Of a stretch of 64,000 bases of DNA, positions 54,893-63,888 are shown piece by piece. The notes beneath the pieces are model-generated. The model had not been told where the DNA came from. It worked only from the letters and a program-made list of their open reading frames with translations, and made no database searches. Numbering within the stretch: the stretch's first letter is position 1; each line of letters starts with the position of its first letter. Location: positions 177,181 through 241,180 of the forward strand of contig VSDK01010371.1 of NCBI GenBank assembly GCA_009767595.1, in the 5' to 3' direction. The position numbers were made by a program, and so were the translations under genes. This stretch comes from Symbiodinium kawagutii. Taxonomy: Eukaryota; Sar; Dinophyceae; Suessiales; Symbiodiniaceae.

Positions 54893-54937
54893 GCCTTGAA
54901 GACAGACCTCGAAGCTCAGAAACGGATCCTCTCAACG
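54893..54937 (+). CDS. coiled-coil exon 1 of a probable large + strand gene
   Basis: Acceptor ACCTGGCCAG, donor GTCCCC, 15 codons ALKTDLEAQKRILST. The frame is open upstream (WLFAPPGQ). First of a run of Gln/Glu/Lys-rich exons to 60742. Confidence 0.5.
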
Positions 54938-55297
54938 GTCCCCAGCTGAGTCTGACGTGCAATGAGAAGCTGCAAATGTGAAGTCAAAATCAGATGTGTG
55001 ATGTGGTTATCATTGTTTAGTCGTGGTGTTATCATTATTGTTTAGTAGTGTTTAGTAGTAGTGGAGTTATCATTATCATTGTTTAATATTCAGTGTGGGT
55101 ATTGTTTATTCCTTTGGGAGGTGAAGGAAGTTGCTTCTTAAATTTGTAAAACTAAATGTAACAACCAGCCAATCATTCCAAAAACCTGAGATGCGTGTAT
55201 TGTTTTCAAATCTTCGTTTGGTATGTCCTCGTAGTTGCTGGCTCAATATTTTGGTTGTCCATCGTTCTCATGAGCATGATGAAACCGTGCAAGGGAG

Positions 55298-55314
55298 NNN
55301 NNNNNNNNNNNNNN
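55298..55314. other. assembly gap (17 N)
   Basis: Seventeen unknown bases. Frames crossing it are not interpretable. Confidence 1.
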
Positions 55315-55639
55315 TTCAGCAGCATCAAGCAACAGAGCAGTGTAAAACACCCCTGTGCGATCATATTATGTTGGCCCAGTTATGTTGATAGGCTTGTTTC
55401 CAAAAGGCCCGGTAAAGGCCCCCTGCCCACTGGCTCGTGCAATCGAATCATACGCAAACTGGATAGGCAGAGTCAGTCCCAAATCAGGTTGGGGCCAACA
55501 GAAGCTAAAGATGGCTAAAGCATTTTAGCGGACATCAGCGCGTTGCCTTCCCTACCCTTCCAGTTATGTAATGGGTAACCACTCCTGGTTCACTGGTCAG
55601 CTACTGACAGTTTTTCCCCCATCAGCCGCCTCCCCACAG

Positions 55640-55703
55640 GTTGAGCGGCAACATGAGCAAGCATCGGAACTGCTCAAGGACAGCCAAAGCCAAGCCGCCA
55701 ACT
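55640..55703 (+). CDS. coiled-coil exon
   Basis: Acceptor CCTCCCCACAG, donor GTTTTT. The frame reads VERQHEQASELLKDSQSQAA then N. Charged, helical, no Pro or Gly. Confidence 0.6.
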
Positions 55704-56204
55704 GTTTTTGAACTCGGCTTGGATATGTACCCTTTGCAAAACTAAAGATCAGATCACCATCTAAAGCCAGCTATGAATCGCGAGTTCTCTGCTTCTAGGG
55801 TGTATCCAGCTATGATTGTGTTTGAATGGGATTGCTGTGGCATGTTGACGGTGCTCTTGATTACATCTACCATCAATAATCAAGCATGAATAGAATGAGC
55901 CGCATGTTATGGTCAATCCATGGGGGTTGTTGTTCCTATCACTCTCTCGCTATCTCTTTTTTGCTCTCTCCCTCCCGTCAGCTATAAGACTGCTGATGTC
56001 TTCTTTGTGGCCCTTTTTGGAAATCCTTTTCGAGCCCCTTTCGCATTCTAAAGCGATCCCCAACCCTCATCAATTTGATGGTACGGTGTTTGCTCCAGTG
56101 TTCTGAAGTGGTTCTGAGTAGGGGATTGCCCGATTAAAGCGATGAACTATTTGGAATATCATTTTATGTAAGTCCTGCTCGACCAGTGCCAGTGATGTTC
56201 CCAG

Positions 56205-56331
56205 ACGCTGATGGTCAGCTCCTCTGTTGGGAGCTCCCTGGGCAGGAAAAAGGCTTCCTGGAGGAGCAATTGCAGCAGCAGCTTCTGCAGCTACAGCAGC
56301 TGAACAACCAACTGACTCTTGCTGAGCCTCG
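56205..56331 (+). CDS. coiled-coil exon, Gln/Leu rich
   Basis: Acceptor TGTTCCCAG, donor GTGGCA. The frame reads ADGQLLCWELPGQEKGFLEE then QLQQQLLQLQQLNNQLTLAE. Leu recurs at heptad-like spacing. The - strand frame there (Cys/Ser rich) is a shadow. Confidence 0.65.
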
Positions 56332-56399
56332 GTGGCACCGTGCGGTCAGCTGGATGGGGTGAAGATGGCATGTGAGTATAGGAGGGTATAAATTAGTAC

Positions 56400-57300
56400 A
56401 GTACCGAAACATTCAACATATTTTGTGGTTTGAACTCGTAGGATGCGGCTTAAGATGCGCGTGAGCCACAACCTATGGAGGGCAAGCCGTTGGACGCCCC
56501 AGCAAAAAAATAGTAGGATGGCTGATGTGGTTGGACTTCATTTGATTTCAAAGGGTTTCGGTTCGATTTGGCTTGAATTATCTCAGCGACTGCTGACTGG
56601 CGACTGGAAACTGATGAACATGGATGAGTTCTTTGAGACTCAGTTTGAGACTCAGTTTGATGATACAATACCATGATTCTTTGCTCATCATGTATTGTAT
56701 CATCAGTCAGACCATGCTAGCACCGAGCATCACCAGACCTGGCATGGCTCGCGGCATAGCAGTTGGCATTTGGCAAGTGTTAAGAGAATCTTACAGCATA
56801 CAGAGGGGAGATCAAGGATTTGTTTCATTTTCTCATTTTGATCTTCATGTTTTTTGATTTGTGGCATCGTCATTTCAATTTCTTTGGTTGTGATTTTTCA
56901 TTCTATGTGTTCTCTAGTTGTGTTTATGTTAGTTGCTCTTTCTTATGTTTGAATTCACTGTTTTTTGGTTTGATTGTTGTCATGTTTATCCTTGGGTTCT
57001 CATCACTATCATCAGCCTTCAACCACCATACTATCAGGATCAACTCTTTCTTAAGACTTCATATTTATTTGGTTTTGATTTTAAGCTGGTGTTGTTCACA
57101 AAGGTTTCTTTCACGTGGTGCCACGTGAAAGAACTGCAAGAGTTAAGTCCCTATAATGTTGTAAACCATTTTAAACCATTAGGCGATTATAAATCAACTA
57201 GTTATCGATGCCAGCAGTTTGTTTTAGAATGGTTGTTCGTACAATGTAGTGTCATAAGGCGCAGGTTTTTTCTCAGAGAGTGACTACTGATGTTTGGTTC
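56400..57300 (+). other. open + frames, low confidence
   Basis: 56443-56676 (77 codons from ATG) and 56933-57283 (116 codons) are open, but AT-rich and Phe/Leu/Val/Tyr heavy. A GTGAGC lies after MRLKMR. Probably intron with chance-open frames. Confidence 0.3.
57106..57133. repeat. perfect 13-bp inverted repeat, 2-nt loop
   Basis: TTCTTTCACGTGG-TG-CCACGTGAAAGAA, with a CACGTG core in each arm. Foldback; no T-run after it. Confidence 0.85.
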
Positions 57301-58066
57301 GTTAGTGCATGCTTGATTGAGGGTTATTTGTGGTTAATATTTGATTAACTACTTATTCTAATTCAACCACAAACGTTTGTGACTACTGATTCAGGGTTAT
57401 TGGATTGTTAAATTGTGGTTGAATAAGTGGTTGCTCAATGGTGGATGATATTTACTTACTAATCAAGACAGGATCAGCTGGTTTAGTAGCGCCGCAGGAT
57501 GTCCAGCAGGAGGGCGCAGTGAAAAAAAATACTTACTAATCGACCCATTTGGATGGTACTGTACCAACGCTCATAATATAGTCAGACAATTGATGGAAAA
57601 TCATGTTGCTCTCTAGCTCTGACACTATCATTTGAGGGTGTTTTCCAAACAATGACTGCCTGAAGAATAGAAATAAAACATCAAATGAAGATGCTCAACT
57701 GGGGGAATATGGGAATGCAGATTTTCAGACCAAAAGAATGATGATTAACAACTGGAGGACTTTGGGAATGAAGATTTTCAGAGAAAAAATATGATAATTG
57801 AAATGAAAAAACACATTAAGAAATTAAGATTTGATGATTTCCAGGCTGCCTGAGATGGGCTTAAGGCAAGTGCCCAACATTTGCAGAAATTGAAACGTGG
57901 TTGAATATATCCCAGTGCTCATGCATACATACTTAGCCAACAATCAACCTGGGTGTGCGAGCTTTCGTATCCCAAACGGAACAAATATGAAAGTCCACCT
58001 AGTTGTTTGTCAGAGCATATGCGTGTGTGCACCAGAATGTTGGGGCGGAGTGACCGCAGCCTGCAG
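57301..58066. other. mostly noncoding
   Basis: A short piece after GCGCCGCAG at 57498 (DVQQEGAVKKN) could be an exon. The rest is AT-rich. Confidence 0.3.
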
Positions 58067-58119
58067 CCTTACCCTGGCCAAACAGGAGAAGGAAAAGGTC
58101 AAAGTTGACCAGGAGGCTG
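58067..58119 (+). CDS. coiled-coil exon with GC donor
   Basis: Acceptor CGCAGCCTGCAG. The frame reads LTLAKQEKEKVKVDQEA, then GCAACA. Highly charged helix. Confidence 0.5.
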
Positions 58120-58252
58120 GCAACACATACCCCAAAACACACACACACACATGCGCACTTGGTTACTGATTTGGTCTAGAGATCACTCATAATGTGGTGC
58201 GACGCCCTTGCACACCAACACAAGCACGTGTTCCAGATTGTTTTACGTGCAG

Positions 58253-58330
58253 TGTTTGACCCAGTTTTATGTGCATTTGATCCTGCAACAGCTCCGCCAC
58301 AGCCGTTTTTATGCAACACCTTTGCGAATA
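58253..58330 (+). CDS. exon upstream of a 54-nt intron
   Basis: Acceptor TTTTACGTGCAG, donor GTGAGT. Read in the frame that splices in phase to 58385, it gives FDPVLCAFDPATAPPQPFLC then NTFAN. A phase-0 frame (CLTQFYVHLILQQLRHSRFY) is also open but would hit a stop after splicing. Confidence 0.6.
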
Positions 58331-58384
58331 GTGAGTGATCCACAGATCCACAGTGGTACCAGTGCTGTTTCGTCATCCTTGCAG

Positions 58385-58465
58385 CTGGAACCAGTCGCGT
58401 TGTTGAGAACCCACTGGAGGCCAAACAGCTGAAGGGGAAGGATCAATCTGCTCCCATGTTCCTTG
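58385..58465 (+). CDS. exon downstream of a 54-nt intron
   Basis: Acceptor CGTCATCCTTGCAG, possible donor GTTGAA. The frame reads GTSRVVENPLEAKQLKGKDQ then SAPMFL. It continues the frame of 58253-58330 across a GTGAGT...TTGCAG intron. Confidence 0.6.
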
Positions 58466-58739
58466 GTTGAATTCAGGCACCTCACAGGACCTGGGCGTCT
58501 TCTTAACGCCCAAAATTGATGCGAAATGGCTGATGTTGAGACCATCTCAGCCGCTTCACCCTTGAAGTGCCAAGGCTGTTAGTAGATGTCTCTCTAGAAG
58601 AGGACGGGCTGCATGCTGCGAAGGGAACGGGACACACCACTGGACAGGGTCCTTGAATGTCCTTGAATTTCAACTGGGTGTGTACCCCTTAGCCATCCCA
58701 GACTACAGGAGGTCATTTCTGCTGAGGGGCTGTGGACAG

Positions 58740-58798
58740 CCAGGAGCTTAAGAAGGCTGAAGCAGCAAAAGCAGAGCAGCAAGCAGCAGCCACTTGGA
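58740..58798 (+). CDS. coiled-coil exon, Ala/Lys/Glu rich
   Basis: Acceptor GCTGTGGACAG, donor GTGTTG. The frame reads QELKKAEAAKAEQQAAATW. Continuous helix. A stop lies two codons before the acceptor in the same frame, so the exon must begin here. Confidence 0.6.
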
Positions 58799-58859
58799 GT
58801 GTTGAGATGTTGTGGCTGCATGTGTCATGTGATGTCATGTGATCCTATACCAACCAATT

Positions 58860-59380
58860 TGCACATCATGTTGAACTGATTCTAGTTCATTCTAGTTCTA
58901 CTTCCCAACATTCTCAGGCTACAATCGCATCAAACTCGGACCATAGCCTGCCCATGTACTTTGAGACATGCACGAAATTTCACCATTTTACTAACGTCGT
59001 GAAAGATATGGAAGGGATAGCGGTGTTGGATGATTTGTGCGTAGCAGATTTGGTTTGCCTTGGCTTTCTGTAGGCATATGGTTTTTGTCCAGCTGGTGAC
59101 TACCCAACCTGAGGATAGTACCATATTGATGTACCGTATGCATCCATGTTTGTCAGGTTTCACGTCTTCTTTGCGAGACTTGGAAGTGCTCAGCCCACTT
59201 CAAAATGCCGATCTTTCTGTGATACCGACTGCTGTTCATCAATGAAGAACTGGAAATTGCCGTTTTTGTCTCATTGAACAGCTTGTGCTCTGAGATAAGA
59301 TTTCATGCATATGATTTTGCCATATTTTGTCCACAGAGCAGTGTTCAACCACCTACTGTAACAGGTGATATTATGGTTTG
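58860..59380. other. no secure gene
   Basis: A + frame after TTTTTGTCCAG at 59093 (LVTTQPEDSTILMYRMHPCL) may be an exon. Nothing else seen. Confidence 0.3.
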
Positions 59381-59383
59381 TCA

Positions 59384-59486
59384 AAAGGGGGTACCCCCAA
59401 ATTACCCCGTATCAGTCATTGTTACATCCTTACTTTCTTCATAGTAAACCAACCATTTTGAGGGTCCCGTATTCTGAGAAACCATT
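59384..59486 (+). repeat. family C dispersed repeat, good copy
   Basis: AAAAGGGGGTACCCCCAAATT ... CATTTTGAGGGTCCCGTATT then CTGAGAAACCATT. Same layout and length class as 3641 and 26793. Confidence 0.65.
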
Positions 59487-59623
59487 ATGTTTGTCTTATC
59501 GTTGCTTACTATATTTCATCACAATCCCTTACACAACCATTATAATCCCCTACAAAATGACCACTTAACCATAATCATAACCCCTTATGACTAACCATCA
59601 TAGTCCCCCCTACAAATCCCTAG

Positions 59624-59715
59624 AAGTCACGCCCAGGAGATGAGTAGCTTAAATGCACAGGTCCAGCACCTGAGGCGCTGGCGCAGGGGGGTTAAACATG
59701 ATGAGAACTTCAATG
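59624..59715 (+). CDS. coiled-coil exon, canonical donor
   Basis: Acceptor AAATCCCTAG, donor GTAAGT. The frame reads SHAQEMSSLNAQVQHLRRWR then RGVKHDENFN. The best donor in the window. Confidence 0.65.
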
Positions 59716-59883
59716 GTAAGTTACTTAATGAAGCCGGGCCTGTAGTGATTTTAATGTGGTTACTGCAACTTAAATGGTCAACCTAACTGATTAACTTTCA
59801 TGGTTCACTGAAATGCTTAGCACATGCAATTTATGATCACCGGCTAGTGTTTAATGCCTTGCAATTTCACTTCAATGGGTCAG

Positions 59884-59994
59884 CATCATCCAAAGCTTCA
59901 AGAGATTCTGAGCTCGGCCGTCAGGTCTGAAATTGGCCACCTGCGGACGACTGTGGCTTCAACCAGGCCCGCTGCTGGCCATAGGAACCTCAAG
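59884..59994 (+). CDS. coiled-coil exon, frame ambiguous
   Basis: Acceptor CAATGGGTCAG. One frame reads HHPKLQEILSSAVRSEIGHL then RTTVASTRPAAGHRNLK. The frame that continues 59624-59715 reads SSKASRDSELGRQ and would end at GTCTGA (59925). Either way a 168-nt intron separates it from the previous exon. Confidence 0.5.
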
Positions 59995-60323
59995 GTCACC
60001 GATTCAGCATCCCAAGGATGGGTCCTGATACGTGTGTAGCTGGGCTGTCTAGGCCCGTTTTAGTCAATGCATGGTTTAACTCGCAAGTCTCCCATGCTCT
60101 TGACGCAGTGCATCTTTATTGGATTTGATGAGGGTGGTGTTTTGATGTACTCTGGTCCCAAAATGGGTGGTTTCTCCACTAGGAAGTTATCTTTTCGGGA
60201 TGGTTGAGGGGTGCTATTTGAAGGCACATTTTTGCGTTTCCTTGCAAGTTTGATCATATCATTATTTCATTTCCAGCGAAATCGATCATTAGATTCAATA
60301 GTTTACTTGAATTGCCACTCAAG

Positions 60324-60472
60324 AACGCTTTGTGAGCAGGCAAATGGTGCAGAAGTCCCAGCAAGAAGAGGGCCCGCTTGTGAAGGCAGGAAAGTGTTTC
60401 TATAGACATGGGCTCAAACGGACTTTTGATGGCGGTGGATCGTGCGCTTGCTTTCTGCAGATGCATGCAGAG
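60324..60472 (+). CDS. candidate exon(s), polar, strong donor
   Basis: Acceptor TGCCACTCAAG, donor GTATGT. The frame reads RFVSRQMVQKSQQEEGPLVK and ends CACFLQMHAE. It might be two exons, with a 12-nt one after TTTCTGCAG. Confidence 0.45.
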
Positions 60473-60676
60473 GTATGTAGACACTTCCTTTTTGGTGCTT
60501 GTCTTTCACACATGTGAGAGAGATCACGCACGAGCACACATAATGGGGAATAAAGGGATTGCTCAGATTTTCATTTCAATTCCAAGGCGGACCTGTGGTA
60601 CCAAATGAATCCAAATGAGGCATGTTGGGAAGTGAGTGGCGCCCATGACCCGGCTGCCTGGATGATTTTCTGGTAG

Positions 60677-60742
60677 GACGAAGAAAAGGAGAGCCATGAG
60701 ACTGCCCTTCTTCAGCAGAAGTTGGACACCAGGAGCGCCTGA
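60677..60742 (+). CDS. coiled-coil exon, possible C-terminus
   Basis: Acceptor TTTTCTGGTAG. The frame reads DEEKESHETALLQQKLDTRS then A and TGA. It is either the last exon of the coiled-coil gene or ends at a GC donor just before the stop. Confidence 0.55.
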   Translation, partial: DEEKESHETALLQQKLDTRSA

Positions 60743-60946
60743 GGTGTCACGGTGTCACCAAGGTTGAGCTCGTCTTATTGAAAGTGGTTGCGTTATCACC
60801 CCAATGTCTCCAGACTGGTCTAGACCCAAGATGACTCAGTGGGAATATGTTGCGAGTGTAGCAAAATATTCCAAGAATGTATGCATACATGCTCGCTTGA
60901 TCTTACCTGCACGCATTTGGTAGTTAATGTCATTCAATTTAGTTGG

Positions 60947-61025
60947 TGGCTGTGACATGTTGAATGTTGTCATGTTGTCCAACATGTGTGGTTGGTTTTT
61001 CGCAGGGGTTGAAACCACCGACCAG
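60947..61025 (+). mobile_element. family A element, degenerate
   Basis: TAGTTGGTGGCTG ... TGTGGTTGGTTTTTCGCA then GGGGTTGAAACCACCGACCAG, directly before the open segment at 61026. Confidence 0.55.
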
Positions 61026-61072
61026 CCATGGTTGGGGTAGCCCTGCCAAGGGCATGGATTCACCGTGCCCTG
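61026..61072 (+). CDS. candidate exon after a family A end
   Basis: The frame reads HGWGSPAKGMDSPCP up to GTGAAG, and is open on to EAAALGVEVLQLSVPK (61120). The bases CCCTGGTGAAG at its end recur at 28249-28259 after the other family A exon. Confidence 0.4.
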
Positions 61073-61200
61073 GTGAAGCCGCAGCCTTAGGAGTCGAAGT
61101 TCTGCAGCTCAGCGTGCCAAAAACATGGCCAGGATGCAGCAGACGCTGATCTGACGAGGGAGGGCAGGGCAGGTGCAAGTGGATAGACCAGCTTTCTATA

Positions 61201-61316
61201 TAGGTCAATATTAACCAACCAAATAATCGAGAATTTCCACCAACAATAACAGGGAAAACAATGGTCAATAGTGGGGGAACCAGGGGTACAAGGTTTTGAC
61301 CCACAGCCATATCCAG
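61201..61316 (+). repeat. family B repeat ending at a 3' splice site
   Basis: Full-length copy (see 5227). Its end, GACCCACAGCCATATCCAG, is immediately followed by a protein-like segment, so the repeat appears to form the 3' end of an intron. Confidence 0.7.
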
Positions 61317-61428
61317 TCTATCCAGCAGAAGGTTGGAGTGAAATTGGGTTTGCATTGGGGAGTCTATATAGCCAAGGACAAGTGTGGAGAAGTCACCAAA
61401 TGGCTGGTCGACAGGGATTTCTCATGTG
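61317..61428 (+). CDS. candidate exon, unknown product
   Basis: Follows the family B end, possible donor GTATGG. The frame reads SIQQKVGVKLGLHWGVYIAK then DKCGEVTKWLVDRDFSCG; it is open to a TAA at 61452. Compact and protein-like, not recognised. Confidence 0.55.
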
Positions 61429-61663
61429 GTATGGGGATGTTTGGGGTTGGGTAATCACAAACCATTGCTGGTTGCTGCACCAACTTGGCATGTTTGGTGG
61501 TGGGTGGTTTTCAAGGAGTCTGACTACCATCCCAACATTTTGCTGGTTGATTCTGCTCCCCCTATGGTTCCCTCATGGTTCCCGTAGTGTTTTCCTATGG
61601 TTCCCCTTTGGTTCCCCCTTCCGTGTCTCAGCGATGCACAACCACAGCTTTGAGAAGTAAGAC

Positions 61664-61685
61664 TCCGCAATGATTTTGGCTCCAG
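61664..61685 (+). other. relict dinoflagellate spliced leader
   Basis: 22 bases matching 17 of 22 positions of the dinoflagellate spliced leader consensus, including an unbroken ATTTTGGCTC (61673-61682). It lies 52 bp before the eS4 start. Such relicts mark genes re-inserted from trans-spliced mRNA. The terminal CCAG may now serve as trans-splice acceptor. Confidence 0.75.
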
Positions 61686-61737
61686 GAAACGCCTCATCCA
61701 TCTTCATCGTCACTTTGCTTAGCTTAGCTTGGACATC

Positions 61738-62511
61738 ATGGCGCGCGGAATCATCAAGCACTTGAAGCGCATGTATGCGCCCAAGCATTGGATGCTGGAC
61801 AAGCTGCGAGGCCGCTGGGCACCCAAGCCCAATGCAGGACCGCACAAGTTGCGGGAGTGCCTGCCATTGATCGTCATGCTGAGACAAAGGTTGAAATATG
61901 CTCTCACCTACCGTGAGGTCAAGATGATTGTCATGCAGAGGTTAATCAAAATTGATGGCAAAGTGAGAAGTGACATGTTCTACCCTGCGGGCTTCATGGA
62001 TGTGGTCTCCATTGAGAAGACCAAGGAGAATTTCCGCCTGTTGTACAACACCAAGGGCAGGTTTGTGTTACACAAGATCGCCAAGGAAGAGGCTGGCTAC
62101 AAGCTTTGCCGGGTCAAGCGCGTGACTCGCGGCCCCAAAGGAGTGCCCTATGCAGTGACCCATGATGGACGGACCCTGCGATACCCAGATCCTGACATCA
62201 AGGCTCATGACAGCATCCGACTCGACCTGGAGACTGGCAAGATCTTGGACCATGTGAAGTTCGAGACTGGAAACCTGGTGATGATCAGTGGTGGCAACAA
62301 CATTGGGCGAGTCGGTACCATCACCCACGAGGAGAAGCATCCGGGATCTTTCGAGATGGTCCACATCAAGGACTCCGCGGGCCACACCTTCAACACTCGA
62401 CTGGAGAATGTTTTCGTCATCGGTCAGGGCACCAAGCCTTGGATCTCGTTGCCCAAGGGCAATGGCGTGAAGCTGAGCATCATCGAAGATCGCGCTGCAA
62501 GGATGAAGTGA
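61738..62511 (+). CDS. RPS4: 40S ribosomal protein eS4
   Basis: Complete, intronless, 257 residues, within the usual eS4 length of about 260. A structural protein of the small ribosomal subunit that contacts 18S rRNA in the cytosol. It starts [20 protein letters not shown] (RS4N region, about 3-40), then an S4-type RNA-binding domain (about 42-104), the central eS4 domain with [16 protein letters not shown], a KOW motif ([16 protein letters not shown], about 178-195) and a C-terminus ending [10 protein letters not shown]. No frameshift or missing block is visible. ATG chosen over the in-frame TTG nine bases upstream by family alignment. Codon use is far more GC-rich at third positions than the surroundings. 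The relict spliced leader at 61664 and lack of introns indicate origin by retroposition. Confidence 0.97.
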   Translation: MARGIIKHLKRMYAPKHWMLDKLRGRWAPKPNAGPHKLRECLPLIVMLRQRLKYALTYREVKMIVMQRLIKIDGKVRSDMFYPAGFMDVVSIEKTKENFRLLYNTKGRFVLHKIAKEEAGYKLCRVKRVTRGPKGVPYAVTHDGRTLRYPDPDIKAHDSIRLDLETGKILDHVKFETGNLVMISGGNNIGRVGTITHEEKHPGSFEMVHIKDSAGHTFNTRLENVFVIGQGTKPWISLPKGNGVKLSIIEDRAARMK

Positions 62512-63209
62512 GGGCCACATCTGACGTGACGATCCGTGACGTGCGATGGATGAAGAAAAGGCCTCCCAGATCCTGCCATCCTTGTGACGTGTCGACGTCT
62601 ACGTGCTTGATTGATGTTGGTTGGCTGTGATAAGAACTTGTCGTTAAAAATGCAAATGATAATGAATTATATTCCCATTGTTTGTTTGATGGACCGGCTT
62701 GAGATTATGATTGTTTTTAACGAACTGTACTGGAGCCAGGAGCAACTGGATCCTCACCACATTTACATTTACAAGTTTGTGGTAAGCTGTTCATAAATAA
62801 GAAGTAAACTTTACATCGATATAGGTATCCAGGAGCACGTGGCTCAGAAACAATATGCACGTTGCTTTGAGAACGTGCCAAGTGAACGTGGCTAGGAGCG
62901 CGCTGGGATCCCCATAGCTTGAACCCCACTGAGGAAGAGGATGTTGACCAAGCAGAGTCAGTTGGTTCAACTGAAGCTGGAACTTGACAACAGCTCCCCG
63001 GTGGCATCGGTTGTCATGGCAGAATCGAACAGCCTCGGGGTTGTTTCAGGTCGGAACGAGGCAGGAGGCATCCATGATGTATTGTATTCAAGTATATTCA
63101 AGTCACGAATGCGGAATAATACAGATAAGATTCGATAAGATTAGATGAGCTGAATGGCTGATACGTCCCAAATTCAAAGATCGATTCTTCAGGGTTGCTG
63201 AGTTGCTGA
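62512..63209. other. eS4 3' flank; one possible exon
   Basis: No AATAAA and no clear poly(A) remnant after the stop. A + segment at 62956-63050 (QLVQLKLELDNSSPVASVVM) may be an exon of the next gene. Confidence 0.35.
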
Positions 63210-63297
63210 GGCACCATGTTCCTGGAGAAGGCCAAGGGAGCCCTTGAGGCACAGCTGTTGGTTGCCATGAGCTGCGCCAGGGCTATCCGGCTCTCTT
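63210..63297 (+). CDS. candidate exon of the downstream gene
   Basis: Acceptor GAGTTGCTGAG, possible donor GTAATG. The frame reads MFLEKAKGALEAQLLVAMSC then ARAIRLSC. The ATG at about 63214 could be a start codon. Confidence 0.5.
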
Positions 63298-63553
63298 GTA
63301 ATGGCGGAGCGGTTTGGAGCCACCAGGAGTGTTCCAACCGAGGGTCGAAAATTGGCAATCTAACTGGGATGTTGCCATACCACGGGCGTTCGAAAATGGC
63401 AAATCATGAGTCATAGTCATAACGTAGGGGAATATGATCAATGATAGCTACAATGGGAGATCCATAGGGAGTAAATCGCCGGCTATTGCTGGTCAAGTTG
63501 GGGTTGGCTCCTTACAACCAAGTGATGTTACCCGGGGTTGTGATCGCTTGCAG

Positions 63554-63719
63554 GGCATATTTTGACCCATCATGGGCCCTTTCTGGTGGCAGTCAACTCC
63601 ATATCAACTCGTCAACCGATGGCCGAGTCAGGGAGCGGATGTTTTGTTTCGATGGGGATGGGTCTGATCGAAAATGGGTCAACCTTGAATGTGCTTGGAG
63701 ACCAGAATCGTTTGATAAA
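63554..63719 (+). CDS. exon of a gene running off the window (part 1)
   Basis: Acceptor GATCGCTTGCAG, donor GTAAAT, 166 nt. In the frame that splices onward it reads HILTHHGPFLVAVNSISTRQ, PMAESGSGCFVSMGMGLIEN and GSTLNVLGDQNRLIK. Another frame (FDPSWALSGGSQLHINSSTD) is open but meets a stop after splicing. Product not recognised. Confidence 0.6.
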
Positions 63720-63759
63720 GTAAATACTACAAGTTTCACGTCCCAACAGCTAGCTTCAG

Positions 63760-63853
63760 GCTGAGCGACTACATGCAGAAGATGTCACCAATGAGGCAGG
63801 CAGTGGCATGGCGTTGCCTGCACCTTCTATGGTATAACCCGCATGTCACCCAG
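63760..63853 (+). CDS. exon of a gene running off the window (part 2)
   Basis: Acceptor GCTAGCTTCAG, donor GTGAGG. It reads LSDYMQKMSPMRQAVAWRCL then HLLWYNPHVTQ, in phase with 63554-63719 across a 40-nt intron. Confidence 0.65.
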
Positions 63854-63888
63854 GTGAGGCTCCGAGTCTGATGATGCTAAGCCGACAG

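Noticed and set aside
56820-57283. 116-codon + frame as an intact membrane protein
   Set aside because: AT-rich, Phe/Leu/Val/Tyr-heavy composition expected from T-rich intron sequence, and no splice or start context.
61573-62520. Long - strand frames over the eS4 gene
   Set aside because: They are antisense shadows of the eS4 coding sequence.
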